From contig NZ_CP083757.1 of assembly GCF_020149935.1 (NCBI RefSeq), positions 1,736,001-1,800,000 of the forward strand: 64,000 bases of DNA. The letters run 5' to 3'. Position numbers and translations under genes: made by a program. Source of the stretch: Marinilongibacter aquaticus (GTDB lineage Bacteria > Bacteroidota > Bacteroidia > Cytophagales > Spirosomataceae). The stretch's first letter is position 1, and each line of letters opens with the position of its first letter. Below the pieces are notes generated by a model that was not told the origin of the DNA, did not search any database, and worked only from the letters and a program-made list of their open reading frames with translations. This document shows, piece by piece, positions 37,538-45,442 of this stretch.

Positions 37538-39067
37538 CTAAGGCACTTTTTTTGGACTACAGGGCGAAATATCGGCCTTGAAAACTCCGCCACTGCCTGT
37601 GGCAAAACCGGGTTCGAGGAGAACCTGCCCGCCCGACTGCAATTGAAAATGCAAAACCGAAGGCAAAGCAGCTTTGGCCTCGGTACGCTCAGCACTCGCA
37701 TAAAGTCCGGCTTGCACAGGCGTATAATCGAGTATAAGCTCTTTATGGCAATTCCCCAAAAACTCCTTTCGAGCGATTGCCAAAGCCACATCCTTATCGA
37801 AGGATCGTGGATCTTGAAAGGCGTCGTCTTGCACGCTGCTCGAATTGCTCCCCGAAGGGTGCTGAATGGACATAAACATGTAGCGAAAATCGGGCGTGAA
37901 AGTCATGCCCGTGGGTTCTGCACCTGCAGGAGCCCTGCAAAAAATGCGGACTTTCGGTTCGGCTTGCGTGTGATCTGGGGCCACCACCCATACGTTGTTG
38001 TGACTACCATCTTGCAAAACCCAAAGATTCCCCAAATCGTCGAAAGTCAAATTGTCGTTTCCGGTACCCCAAGAAACCGTTTCTGTCCCGTTGTCTGTCT
38101 CCACGTCATAATTCATTTGGCCAACGAAAACACCAAAGTTGCTCACGGTTCCTCCACCCAACGGATCGTCATCGTGAAAACGGTACACACAATCTTCCCC
38201 TTTTACCGAAACATAAACCGTGCTGTCCAACGGGCTGACGTCTATATCTTCGCAACCGGCAAAATTAGTTGCCCCAACCGAGTCGGCTTGTGCCACAGTC
38301 CTGTTTTGTTGATAGGGTGTGTCGTTGTGTAGCTTTACCCAATTCCCTGAACCACTTTTCGAACCAACGTATACATATAATTTACCAGAAGAAAAGTCCA
38401 TTTCTTGATCGGCCACAAACTTATAAATATTACCCGTGCCATCGTCTTCGGCTTCGTAAACTGTCCGTAAGTTGGGATGCACGACCATGTTTTCATGCCT
38501 GAAATTCCCCATGCTCCAGATTTTATCTCCGCCCACTAAACCACCGGGGTAATCCACAACCGCATGTGTCTCGGGATCGATTTCAATGCACCAGCCTGTA
38601 TCGCGGTAGCCGTCGCCATTGATGTCTTCGGTTTGCCTTTCTTCGCAAGTCACCACATGACCCCAAGGTGTAACCGCTCCCGAACAATTGTTCGCGGTAC
38701 CGTTCACGACTGAAAAATCGACTTTCCAACTGTCGACAAAACGCCAAGATTGATATACGGTATCCAATTCTACGCGTAAAATATCGACACCTCCTATCGG
38801 ATAAAATTCATGATTTATGGACAAATAACCCGACCGGCTGCTGCCGTTGATTGGTACAAAACCCGTAAAATCAAAATTGCCTTGCACTACCGAAGCGTCG
38901 TGCAAGGTTTGCCCTTTCTCCACTATATATTGAAATGCATGGCTCTTGGCCAATTTGAAGTCCGCATCCTGAAGAGAATCGTTCAAGGAAACAAACCGAT
39001 CTATCGTCTGAGCATGGCTGTTTAGAGCCAACAGAAAAAGGGCAATCGAAAAGGCCAGTGACTTCAT
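37538..39067 (-). CDS. PhoX-like (DUF839) secreted protein with a C-terminal coat-hanger-type segment
   Basis: A 509-residue exported protein with a Sec signal (ending in NSHAQ). The body is a DUF839/PhoX-type beta-propeller: NHEFYPIGGVD, TCEERQTEDINGDGYRDTGW, FRHENMVVHPNLRTVYEAEDDGTGNIYKF, CEDIDVSPLD, GTGNDNLTFDDLGNLWVLQDG, EPTGMTFTPDFRYMFMSIQHP. PhoX enzymes are Ca/Fe-dependent alkaline phosphatases, normally Tat-exported; no twin-Arg is seen here. The last 40 residues, with VLLEPGFATGSGGVFKADISPC, match the short '3-coathanger stack' unit found at the C-termini of Cytophagales surface proteins. Phosphatase activity is likely but untested; the acidic residues are largely conserved. Confidence 0.8.
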   Translation of the reverse strand: MKSLAFSIALFLLALNSHAQTIDRFVSLNDSLQDADFKLAKSHAFQYIVEKGQTLHDASVVQGNFDFTGFVPINGSSRSGYLSINHEFYPIGGVDILRVELDTVYQSWRFVDSWKVDFSVVNGTANNCSGAVTPWGHVVTCEERQTEDINGDGYRDTGWCIEIDPETHAVVDYPGGLVGGDKIWSMGNFRHENMVVHPNLRTVYEAEDDGTGNIYKFVADQEMDFSSGKLYVYVGSKSGSGNWVKLHNDTPYQQNRTVAQADSVGATNFAGCEDIDVSPLDSTVYVSVKGEDCVYRFHDDDPLGGGTVSNFGVFVGQMNYDVETDNGTETVSWGTGNDNLTFDDLGNLWVLQDGSHNNVWVVAPDHTQAEPKVRIFCRAPAGAEPTGMTFTPDFRYMFMSIQHPSGSNSSSVQDDAFQDPRSFDKDVALAIARKEFLGNCHKELILDYTPVQAGLYASAERTEAKAALPSVLHFQLQSGGQVLLEPGFATGSGGVFKADISPCSPKKVP

Positions 39068-39152
39068 TTCGACAAGGGTAAGTGTGCAAACAAACAATTA
39101 TCAAACTTGAAGATACGTAAAAAGCCCTCTCGATACCAATAGCAGGAAAAAG

Positions 39153-41777
39153 CTAGCCGAGCTGGGCCAGGGCTTCTTCCAACGCTTTTATTTTGGCTTC
39201 CGCGTCCGCCATTTTATCGCGTTCACGTTGCACAATATCCGGCTTGGCATTTTGCACAAAGCGCTCATTCGATAGCTTCTTTTGTACAGAATTCAGGAAA
39301 CCATGGGCATATTCCAGTTCTTTTTGCAACTTCTCCTTTTCTTCTTCCGTATCGACCAGTTCGCCCAAGTTTAGACCAAATTCATCGCCTTTGATCACCA
39401 AAGAAGTACCCGACACATTGTTCACAAAAGATATCGACGATACATTGGCCAATTTTTCGATCAAATACTGCAAAGCTTCGTATTTCGCCACATCAGACGT
39501 TTTCACCTCCAATGGCAAAGCCTCTTTTGGAGACAATTGCTTGCTTTGTCGCGTATTTCTAACCCATGAAACCAACTCAAAAAGGATTTCGAAATCGCCC
39601 AATAAGGCTTGATTCACCGCCCCCGAAGTAGGAAAATCCGTCAGACAAATGGTTGCTTTCTCCTCTCTTTCCGCTAGGTTCTGCCAAATCTCTTCCGAAA
39701 TGAAAGGCATCCATGGATGCACCAAACGCATAAGAGAATCGAAGAAAGAAATTGTGGCCTCATACGTGGCTTTATCAATAGGTTGGCTTTGCCCATCGCT
39801 ATACGCAGGCTTCACCATTTCTAAATATTGCGAACAGAAATCGCCCCAAATCAAATTGTAGGTGGTCAGAAGAGCATCCGACATACGGAATTTGGTATAA
39901 TGATCCAGAGCTTCGGCAATGGCCGCATTCATTTTCGACTCGAACCAATCGATGGCCAATTGATTAGGGTTTTCGGCGTTTTCGGCCACGTCCCAACCTT
40001 TCACCAAACGGAAAGCGTTCCATATCTTATTCGAAAAATTTCGCCCTTGTTCACAAAGCTTTTCGTCAAAAGGCAGATCATTACCCGCCGGCGAACTGAA
40101 CAACATACCCGTACGCACGCCATCGGCTCCGTATTTTTCCATCAGGTCGATTGGATCGGGTGAATTGCCCAAAGATTTGGACATTTTCCGCCCCTGTTTA
40201 TCCCGCACAATTCCTGTCAAATACACATTTTTGAACGGATATTGTCCTTTGTACTCATAACCGGCAATGATCATACGAGCCACCCAGAAAAAGAGAATTT
40301 CGGGAGCTGTCACCAAGTCATTTGTTGGGTAATAATAATTGATGTCCGCGTTGTCTGGGTTCTTGAAGCCGTCAAAAACACTCATCGGCCAAAGCCAAGA
40401 ACTAAACCACGTGTCCAACACATCTTCATCCTGTGTCAAATCCTTTTCACTCAAAGCAAAAAGCTGATATTTTTCGCGGGCAATGTGCAGAGCGTCCTTT
40501 TTACTTTTGGCCACGATACATGTGCCGTCTTCGAGATAATAAGCCGGAATACGGTGCCCCCACCAAAGCTGACGGCTGATGTTCCAATCGCGGACATTCT
40601 CCATCCAGTGGTTATACGTATTCTTGAATTTAGGCGGAATCAATTGAATGGTATCGTTCATCACATTTTCCCAAGCAGGCTTGCTCAAACGCTCCATTTT
40701 CAAAAACCACTGCAAAGATATTTTGGGCTCGATGATGGCCCCTGTCCTCTCAGAGGTCCCTACATTCGAGCTGTAGTCTTCCACTTTCTCCAAATGCCCA
40801 GCTTCGTCGAGCAATTTGATTATTTTCTTTCTCGCCACAAAACGGTCTTCGCCCACAAGAATCAGGGCCTTTTCGTTCAATTTGGCCGAATCGTCCAAAA
40901 TATCGATCACCTCCAAATTGTGCTTCTTGCCCAATTCAAAATCATTCTGGTCGTGAGCAGGTGTCACCTTCAAGCAACCCGTTCCAAAATCCATTTCCAC
41001 ATACTCGTCGGCAATGATCTCGATCTCTCTATCGATCAAGGGAATTTTCACTTTCTTGCCAATCAAATGCGTATAGCGTTCGTCTTCAGGATTTACGCAA
41101 ATGGCCGCATCGGCCATAATCGTTTCGGGACGCGTCGTGGCGATCACCACATCGCCCTCTTCGCCTTTGTAGCGTATATGCACGAGTTTCTGAGCACGCT
41201 CTTTGGCAATAACCTCTTCATCAGAAATGGTTGTTTTCGCTTCCGGATCCCAGTTTACCATACGGTAACCGCGATAAATGTCGCCTTTGTTATACAGATC
41301 AACGAAAACTTCGATTACAGCATCATATAGGTTGTCTTCCATGGTAAACCGCGTACGGTCCCAGTCGCAAGAGGCACCCAGTTTACGTAACTGCGAAAGG
41401 ATAATCCCGCCGTATTTTTCTGTCCACTCCCAACAATATTTCAGGAATTCGTCACGGCTCAAATCCGCTTTATTGATGCCACGCTCTTTCAACATGGCCA
41501 CCACTTTCGCTTCTGTAGCAATGGAAGCGTGGTCTGTACCCGGCACCCAACAGGCTTCTTTGCCCTCCATTCGGGCCTTGCGTACCAACACATCTTGAAT
41601 GGTATTGTTGAGCATGTGGCCCATATGCAGCACACCCGTCACATTTGGCGGAGGTATCACCACCGTATAGGGTTCCTTCTCTGGATTTGGTTTTGACTTG
41701 AAAAAGCCGTTATCCATCCAATATTTATACCACTTATCTTCCGTTTCCTTCGGATTGTACGTTTTCGAAATCTCCAT
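39153..41777 (-). CDS. valS: valyl-tRNA synthetase
   Basis: An 874-residue class I aminoacyl-tRNA synthetase. HIGH motif is PPNVTGVLHMGHML near residue 47, the editing domain (CP1) lies between 190 and 330, and KMSKS is GRKMSKSLGNSPDP near 530. The tRNA-binding helical region and a C-terminal coiled-coil arm (about 810-874: EEEKEKLQKELEYAHGFLNS) complete it. The last codons are 85 bases from the PhoX-like start. A possible -7 element TAATTTTG (41824-41817) lies 40 bases upstream. Confidence 0.97.
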   Translation of the reverse strand: MEISKTYNPKETEDKWYKYWMDNGFFKSKPNPEKEPYTVVIPPPNVTGVLHMGHMLNNTIQDVLVRKARMEGKEACWVPGTDHASIATEAKVVAMLKERGINKADLSRDEFLKYCWEWTEKYGGIILSQLRKLGASCDWDRTRFTMEDNLYDAVIEVFVDLYNKGDIYRGYRMVNWDPEAKTTISDEEVIAKERAQKLVHIRYKGEEGDVVIATTRPETIMADAAICVNPEDERYTHLIGKKVKIPLIDREIEIIADEYVEMDFGTGCLKVTPAHDQNDFELGKKHNLEVIDILDDSAKLNEKALILVGEDRFVARKKIIKLLDEAGHLEKVEDYSSNVGTSERTGAIIEPKISLQWFLKMERLSKPAWENVMNDTIQLIPPKFKNTYNHWMENVRDWNISRQLWWGHRIPAYYLEDGTCIVAKSKKDALHIAREKYQLFALSEKDLTQDEDVLDTWFSSWLWPMSVFDGFKNPDNADINYYYPTNDLVTAPEILFFWVARMIIAGYEYKGQYPFKNVYLTGIVRDKQGRKMSKSLGNSPDPIDLMEKYGADGVRTGMLFSSPAGNDLPFDEKLCEQGRNFSNKIWNAFRLVKGWDVAENAENPNQLAIDWFESKMNAAIAEALDHYTKFRMSDALLTTYNLIWGDFCSQYLEMVKPAYSDGQSQPIDKATYEATISFFDSLMRLVHPWMPFISEEIWQNLAEREEKATICLTDFPTSGAVNQALLGDFEILFELVSWVRNTRQSKQLSPKEALPLEVKTSDVAKYEALQYLIEKLANVSSISFVNNVSGTSLVIKGDEFGLNLGELVDTEEEKEKLQKELEYAHGFLNSVQKKLSNERFVQNAKPDIVQRERDKMADAEAKIKALEEALAQLG

Positions 41778-41816
41778 GCTGCTTGCTGCTCAGAAATGTG
41801 TTTTGTTTTGAAGCTG

Positions 41817-41824
41817 CAAAATTA
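41817..41824 (-). promoter_or_regulatory. possible -7 element of valS
   Basis: On the minus strand TAATTTTG fits TAnnTTTG and lies 40 bases before the valS ATG. No TTG is found 19-22 bases upstream. Two copies of GATATTCGA, 21 bp apart, lie farther upstream at 41858-41887. Confidence 0.3.
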
Positions 41825-41972
41825 GAGATTTTACTGGTTAATTTACCCGACGAATTCGATATTCGAGGATACAGACAGGATATTCGACTCTAGAAATCGA
41901 GCAAAACCTGAGCTTGTTTGCCAACCGAAGTATCGGGGCATTACCCAAACCCCCTTGAGGAGAAACGACAAC

Positions 41973-42842
41973 CTAGTTGACTTCTACCGACCACGCCCGA
42001 GAAAACAGATCGCCCGCAGTCAGTTTTTCTATTCCTTCTTTCTCGGTCAGTTCTTGATTGTGCTGTACATTATCGGCTACGCCGCACCAAGGTTCAAGAC
42101 ATACAAAAGGAGCATTTTTTGCGGCCCAAATTCCGAAGAACGGAAAGCCTTCAAACTTGAATTTCATGCTTGGGCTACTCTCTTTACCTACGATTTTCAA
42201 AACATTCGACTGCAAACCTTTGAAAACCAAAGCATCGTCGTAAAACAATTCTTTACTCAAATGAAGTTTGCCTTCGTCCAAAGTCATTTCTTCAGATTCG
42301 CCCGTCAATAATCCTTCTTTATTCAATAAAAAGCGAGAAAGGTTTTCGGCCTTGTTGAACACAATGGAATAATCGGGATAAGTGCCGGCCCCTTCAAAAG
42401 GCACAGCAAAAGCCGGGTGCCCGCCCAAAGAGAAATACATGGTTTTCGAATCGGTGTTTTGCACCTCGTAAGTCAATTTCAGTTCGTTGCCCTGCACAGT
42501 GTAAATCAAACGCAACTCGAAATCGAAAGGATATTTGGTTTTTGTTTCGGCATTCGCACTCAGTAGAAAAACCGCTTTCTCGTTACTTTTCGACTCAACA
42601 GAAAACATCATATCCCGAGCAAAACCGTGTCTGGGCAACGAATAACTTTCCCCTTCAAAAACGTATTCGTCGTTTTTCAATGCTCCCACAATCGGGAAAA
42701 GCACAGGCGAAGCTTTCCCCCAAAAGTACGGATCGGCGTTCCAAAGATGGTCTACACCATTCTTTTTGTTCACCAAACTCTTCAATTCCGCCCCTTTGGG
42801 CTTAATCCATACTTTCAAAAAATCGTTTTCCAGACAAACCAT
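41973..42842 (-). CDS. aldose 1-epimerase family protein (LacX/GalM-like)
   Basis: A 289-residue cytosolic protein of the galactose mutarotase fold. The sequence shows VLFPIVGALKNDEYVFEGESYSLPRHGFARDMMF (substrate-site Arg and His), YFSLGGHPAFAVPF (catalytic His region) and FVCLEPWCGVADN (Glu of the active site). This short form corresponds to LacX-type epimerases rather than classical GalM. It may act on phosphorylated or free aldoses. The ATG at 42842 is chosen over a TTG upstream. Between it and valS (41778-41972) no other gene is seen. Confidence 0.85.
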   Translation of the reverse strand: MVCLENDFLKVWIKPKGAELKSLVNKKNGVDHLWNADPYFWGKASPVLFPIVGALKNDEYVFEGESYSLPRHGFARDMMFSVESKSNEKAVFLLSANAETKTKYPFDFELRLIYTVQGNELKLTYEVQNTDSKTMYFSLGGHPAFAVPFEGAGTYPDYSIVFNKAENLSRFLLNKEGLLTGESEEMTLDEGKLHLSKELFYDDALVFKGLQSNVLKIVGKESSPSMKFKFEGFPFFGIWAAKNAPFVCLEPWCGVADNVQHNQELTEKEGIEKLTAGDLFSRAWSVEVN

Positions 42843-42932
42843 AAACGAGTCGTGTTTGATACCAAGCCCCAAAGAAAAAAAGATTTTGGCATTGAAACCC
42901 GAGTTTCCGTCAATTTAATTTCCCACCCGCCC

Positions 42933-42963
42933 TTTGAAATTAAAAATCAGTCACTTACCTTTG
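42933..42963 (+). promoter_or_regulatory. promoter of rpsJ
   Basis: TTTG (42933-42936), a 19-base spacer and TACCTTTG (42956-42963) match the consensus almost perfectly. Transcription would start near 42969, giving a leader of about 68 bases that holds an inverted repeat ending next to the ATG. Confidence 0.7.
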
Positions 42964-42991
42964 CAGCCCGTTTGAGTAAGGTGGAAAAAAT

Positions 42992-43036
42992 GGTTCTTTC
43001 GTCTGCTCATTTGTAAAATCTTAAATAATTAGAACC
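42992..43036 (+). promoter_or_regulatory. leader inverted repeat before rpsJ
   Basis: GGTTCT (42992-42997) and AGAACC (43031-43036) could pair across a 33-base loop, hiding the start region of rpsJ, whose ATG follows at 43038. This could be a target for autogenous translational control; six pairs alone is modest evidence. Confidence 0.35.
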
Positions 43037-43037
43037 G

Positions 43038-43343
43038 ATGTCACAAAAAATCAGAATCAAGCTGAAGTCTTTTGACCACAATTTGTTGGACAATTCAGCT
43101 GAGAAAATCGTTAAGGCGGTAAAATCGACTGGTGCTGTTGTAAGCGGCCCAATTCCATTGCCTACCAAGAAAGAAAAATTTACGGTATTGCGTTCACCGC
43201 ACGTATCTAAAAAATCAAGAGAACAATTCCAATTGTGCACTTACAAGCGTTTGATCGACATTTTCTCGGCAAGCCCTAAAACTGTAGATGCCTTGATGAA
43301 ACTGGAATTGCCTTCTGGTGTAGATGTAGAAATCAAAGTTTAA
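43038..43343 (+). CDS. rpsJ: 30S ribosomal protein S10, isolated gene
   Basis: A 101-residue ribosomal protein and antitermination factor (NusE). The sequence is complete and canonical: [51 protein letters not shown] and [18 protein letters not shown]. The gene has its own consensus promoter and terminator, and rplC and the rest of the S10 operon do not follow. Upstream there is no fusA either. This is unusual because rpsJ normally heads or lies within the S10 cluster. Confidence 0.97.
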   Translation: MSQKIRIKLKSFDHNLLDNSAEKIVKAVKSTGAVVSGPIPLPTKKEKFTVLRSPHVSKKSREQFQLCTYKRLIDIFSASPKTVDALMKLELPSGVDVEIKV

Positions 43344-43364
43344 TGGAACTTTAGCCTATATTGT

Positions 43365-43393
43365 AAAGCCAACCCATTGGGTTGGCTTTTTTT
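43365..43393. terminator. bidirectional terminator between rpsJ and the LytTR regulator
   Basis: AAAGCCAACCC (43365-43375) pairs with GGGTTGGCTTT (43379-43389), then a T-run to 43393. The stop codon of the leftward regulator begins inside the T-run. Confidence 0.88.
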
Positions 43394-44123
43394 ATGGTTT
43401 CTTTTCTTCGATAAAGGCCTTGAAAGCCTTTTTGTAGCTGTCGCTCACAGAAAAATATTCTTTGCCAATTTTCACCTGTTCACGTTCTATTTCTTCAATC
43501 GCATCGAAAGACACGATCGTAGAATTGTGAATGCGGATAAACGCATCGGTGGGCAAGCTCTCTTCCAAAGATTTCATGGTTTGCAGGCTCACGATCTGCT
43601 TTTCCTTTGTCACCACCTTCACATAATCTTTCAAACCTTGGATGTACAAAATATCGGCCAGTTTCACCTTGAACATCTTGCTGCCGTCTTTGAAAAACAT
43701 AAAATCATCCGCTGCCGAGCGGCCCCTTTCTTGCACCGGCTTATTGAGCAAGGGTCTTGCCTTTTCGGCAATACGGGCGTTCACTTTTTCCACGGCCTTC
43801 AGAAAGCGTTCAAAAGTGATGGGCTTCAATAAATAATCCGTCACATCCAATTCGAAACCATCCAGAGCGTATTCAGAATAGGCCGAAGTGATTACAACCT
43901 GCGGTTTGTTTTTCAAAAGTTTCAACAAAGTGAGCCCACTAATTTCTTTCATTTGAATGTCGGAAAACAGTAGATCGACTTTATTTTCCCGCATGAACTC
44001 CAAAGCCTCAAGCGGATTGCCAAACGCTTTGAGCAGCTCTAGGCCCGGTGTCATGGACACATATTCTTGCAACAGCTTTCTGGCCAAAGGTTCGTCTTCG
44101 ACAAGGACACATTGTAGACTCAT
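43392..44123 (-). CDS. LytTR-family response regulator
   Basis: A 243-residue two-component regulator. The receiver domain (residues 1-120) shows the acidic pair VEDEP, the phospho-acceptor Asp in LLFSDIQMKEISG, the Ser in VITSAYSEYA and the Lys in YLLKPITFERF. The LytTR DNA-binding domain fills about 145-240 (ILYIQGLKDYVKVVTKEKQIVSLQTMKSLEESLPTDAFIRIHNSTIV). Its partner kinase is encoded 6 bases upstream. Targets are unknown; the divergent receptor operon starting at 45443 is the obvious candidate. Confidence 0.93.
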   Translation of the reverse strand: MSLQCVLVEDEPLARKLLQEYVSMTPGLELLKAFGNPLEALEFMRENKVDLLFSDIQMKEISGLTLLKLLKNKPQVVITSAYSEYALDGFELDVTDYLLKPITFERFLKAVEKVNARIAEKARPLLNKPVQERGRSAADDFMFFKDGSKMFKVKLADILYIQGLKDYVKVVTKEKQIVSLQTMKSLEESLPTDAFIRIHNSTIVSFDAIEEIEREQVKIGKEYFSVSDSYKKAFKAFIEEKKP

Positions 44124-44129
44124 ACCGCG

Positions 44130-45176
44130 TCAGTTCAAATTCACCTGCAAGCGAACAAAAAAGGTCTCTTCCCTTTCTTCAATTTGCAGTTCGTGTTTGT
44201 TTTTGTAGCTTAAATTTAACCTCCGCTTTGTATTAATCAAGCCAATCCCCTCGTTTTTCGTATTGTCTTTTTTCGGCGACAAACTGTTCTCTACGGTATA
44301 TTCGCAGGTTCCGTTCTCGAATTTAAAATGCACATGCACCCATGCATCGGCCTGCCCATTTTCAATACCGTGCTTGAAAGCGTTTTCTAAAAAAGTAATG
44401 AAGATAAGCGGAGTGATGAGCAGATGATCGTAATTCCCCTCCACTTCCATTTTTATCCTGAATTCATCGTCCAAACGCATCTTTTCCAGCTCAATGTAAT
44501 TCTTGATATAGACAATCTCGTTGCTCACAGGCACCTTTTCGTGGTTGGCCTCGTAAATCATGTACCGCATCATCTGCGAAAGTTTGGCCACGACATCCTT
44601 TGTCTTGGGCGATTGCGTATGGGCCAAATAGTAAAGATTGTTCAAGGTATTGAACAAAAAATGCGGATTGATCTGCTCTTTCAGAAAACGGAGTTCAGCT
44701 TGCAATTTATCGTTTTCCATCTGCTTCCGTTTCGCTTCTAAATCGGCCCAGTTTTGCACAAACCGCAGCAGGGAAATGAAAGTAATCACAAAAAGCGAAT
44801 TCAGGGTATGCTGCAAGACGAAGGTGAAATGGAAGAAAAACTCGCCTGTATGTTGGTACGCCCCTTCGTAGAGCCATTTTTTGAAATACAGGTGCAAAAC
44901 CACCGATACGGCAAAAATCGAGAGAAACTGAAACAGGAACTTCCCGAGTTTGCCGTCTTTTAAATACTGCGGCAAAAAGTAGAAGTAGTTCAAATAACTC
45001 AGCAAACCGAAGACCAAAACCTGCACTACCGCATCGGCCAAACCCAAAGTCCAATCTTTGCTTTCATGCCCTATTTTCCCGAAAGAAATACGGTAGAAAA
45101 AGAAAGAAAAGTAGGTGACCCAAAAAAAGACATGGATATAGAAAAGTCCATTTTTCCGCAATTTTTGCATGCCCAT
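44130..45176 (-). CDS. LytS/YehU-type sensor histidine kinase
   Basis: A 348-residue membrane kinase. Four transmembrane helices occupy about residues 12-150 without a large periplasmic sensor loop. The His_kinase domain begins RFLKEQINPHFLFNTLNNLYYLAH, with the phospho-acceptor His in NPHFLFN. The HATPase region contains FLENAFKHGIENGQ (N-box) and NEGIGLINTKRRL (G-box). It works with the LytTR regulator encoded immediately downstream. Ligand-sensing residues cannot be identified. Confidence 0.92.
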   Translation of the reverse strand: MGMQKLRKNGLFYIHVFFWVTYFSFFFYRISFGKIGHESKDWTLGLADAVVQVLVFGLLSYLNYFYFLPQYLKDGKLGKFLFQFLSIFAVSVVLHLYFKKWLYEGAYQHTGEFFFHFTFVLQHTLNSLFVITFISLLRFVQNWADLEAKRKQMENDKLQAELRFLKEQINPHFLFNTLNNLYYLAHTQSPKTKDVVAKLSQMMRYMIYEANHEKVPVSNEIVYIKNYIELEKMRLDDEFRIKMEVEGNYDHLLITPLIFITFLENAFKHGIENGQADAWVHVHFKFENGTCEYTVENSLSPKKDNTKNEGIGLINTKRRLNLSYKNKHELQIEEREETFFVRLQVNLN

Positions 45177-45301
45177 CCAATTAAAATGAAGTTCGAAGCT
45201 ATCGCATTTTTCCGAGAAAGACCGAAAACTTCCAAATCATGCCGGCTTTAAAGTCCCGATTTTCTACACCTCACCCTTTCGATTCGATGGATATCCTAAA
45301 C

Positions 45302-45348
45302 TATTCGACCAATGGATAAATCATTGAAAGAGGGCAAATTGTCGAATA
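45302..45348. promoter_or_regulatory. inverted repeat in the kinase/receptor divergent region
   Basis: TATTCGAC (45302-45309) and GTCGAATA (45341-45348) are perfect reverse complements and the symmetry extends to AAT/ATT with one inserted base. The region from 45177 to 45442 holds the divergent promoters of the two-component system and the receptor operon, so the repeat may be an operator. No full consensus promoter was found there. Confidence 0.35.
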
Positions 45349-45442
45349 ATTTTCATCGCCCATAGAATATTAAAATTTATGCCGATTCTGTGTATTTCAT
45401 TTGCAGCTATTCTATTTAATCACGAATTAAACACTCTCGGCA

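Noticed and set aside
40242-41330. A 362-residue open frame antisense to valS
   Set aside because: It lies fully inside valS on the opposite strand, has no recognisable domain and unusual composition; long antisense frames are common in this genome because of codon bias.
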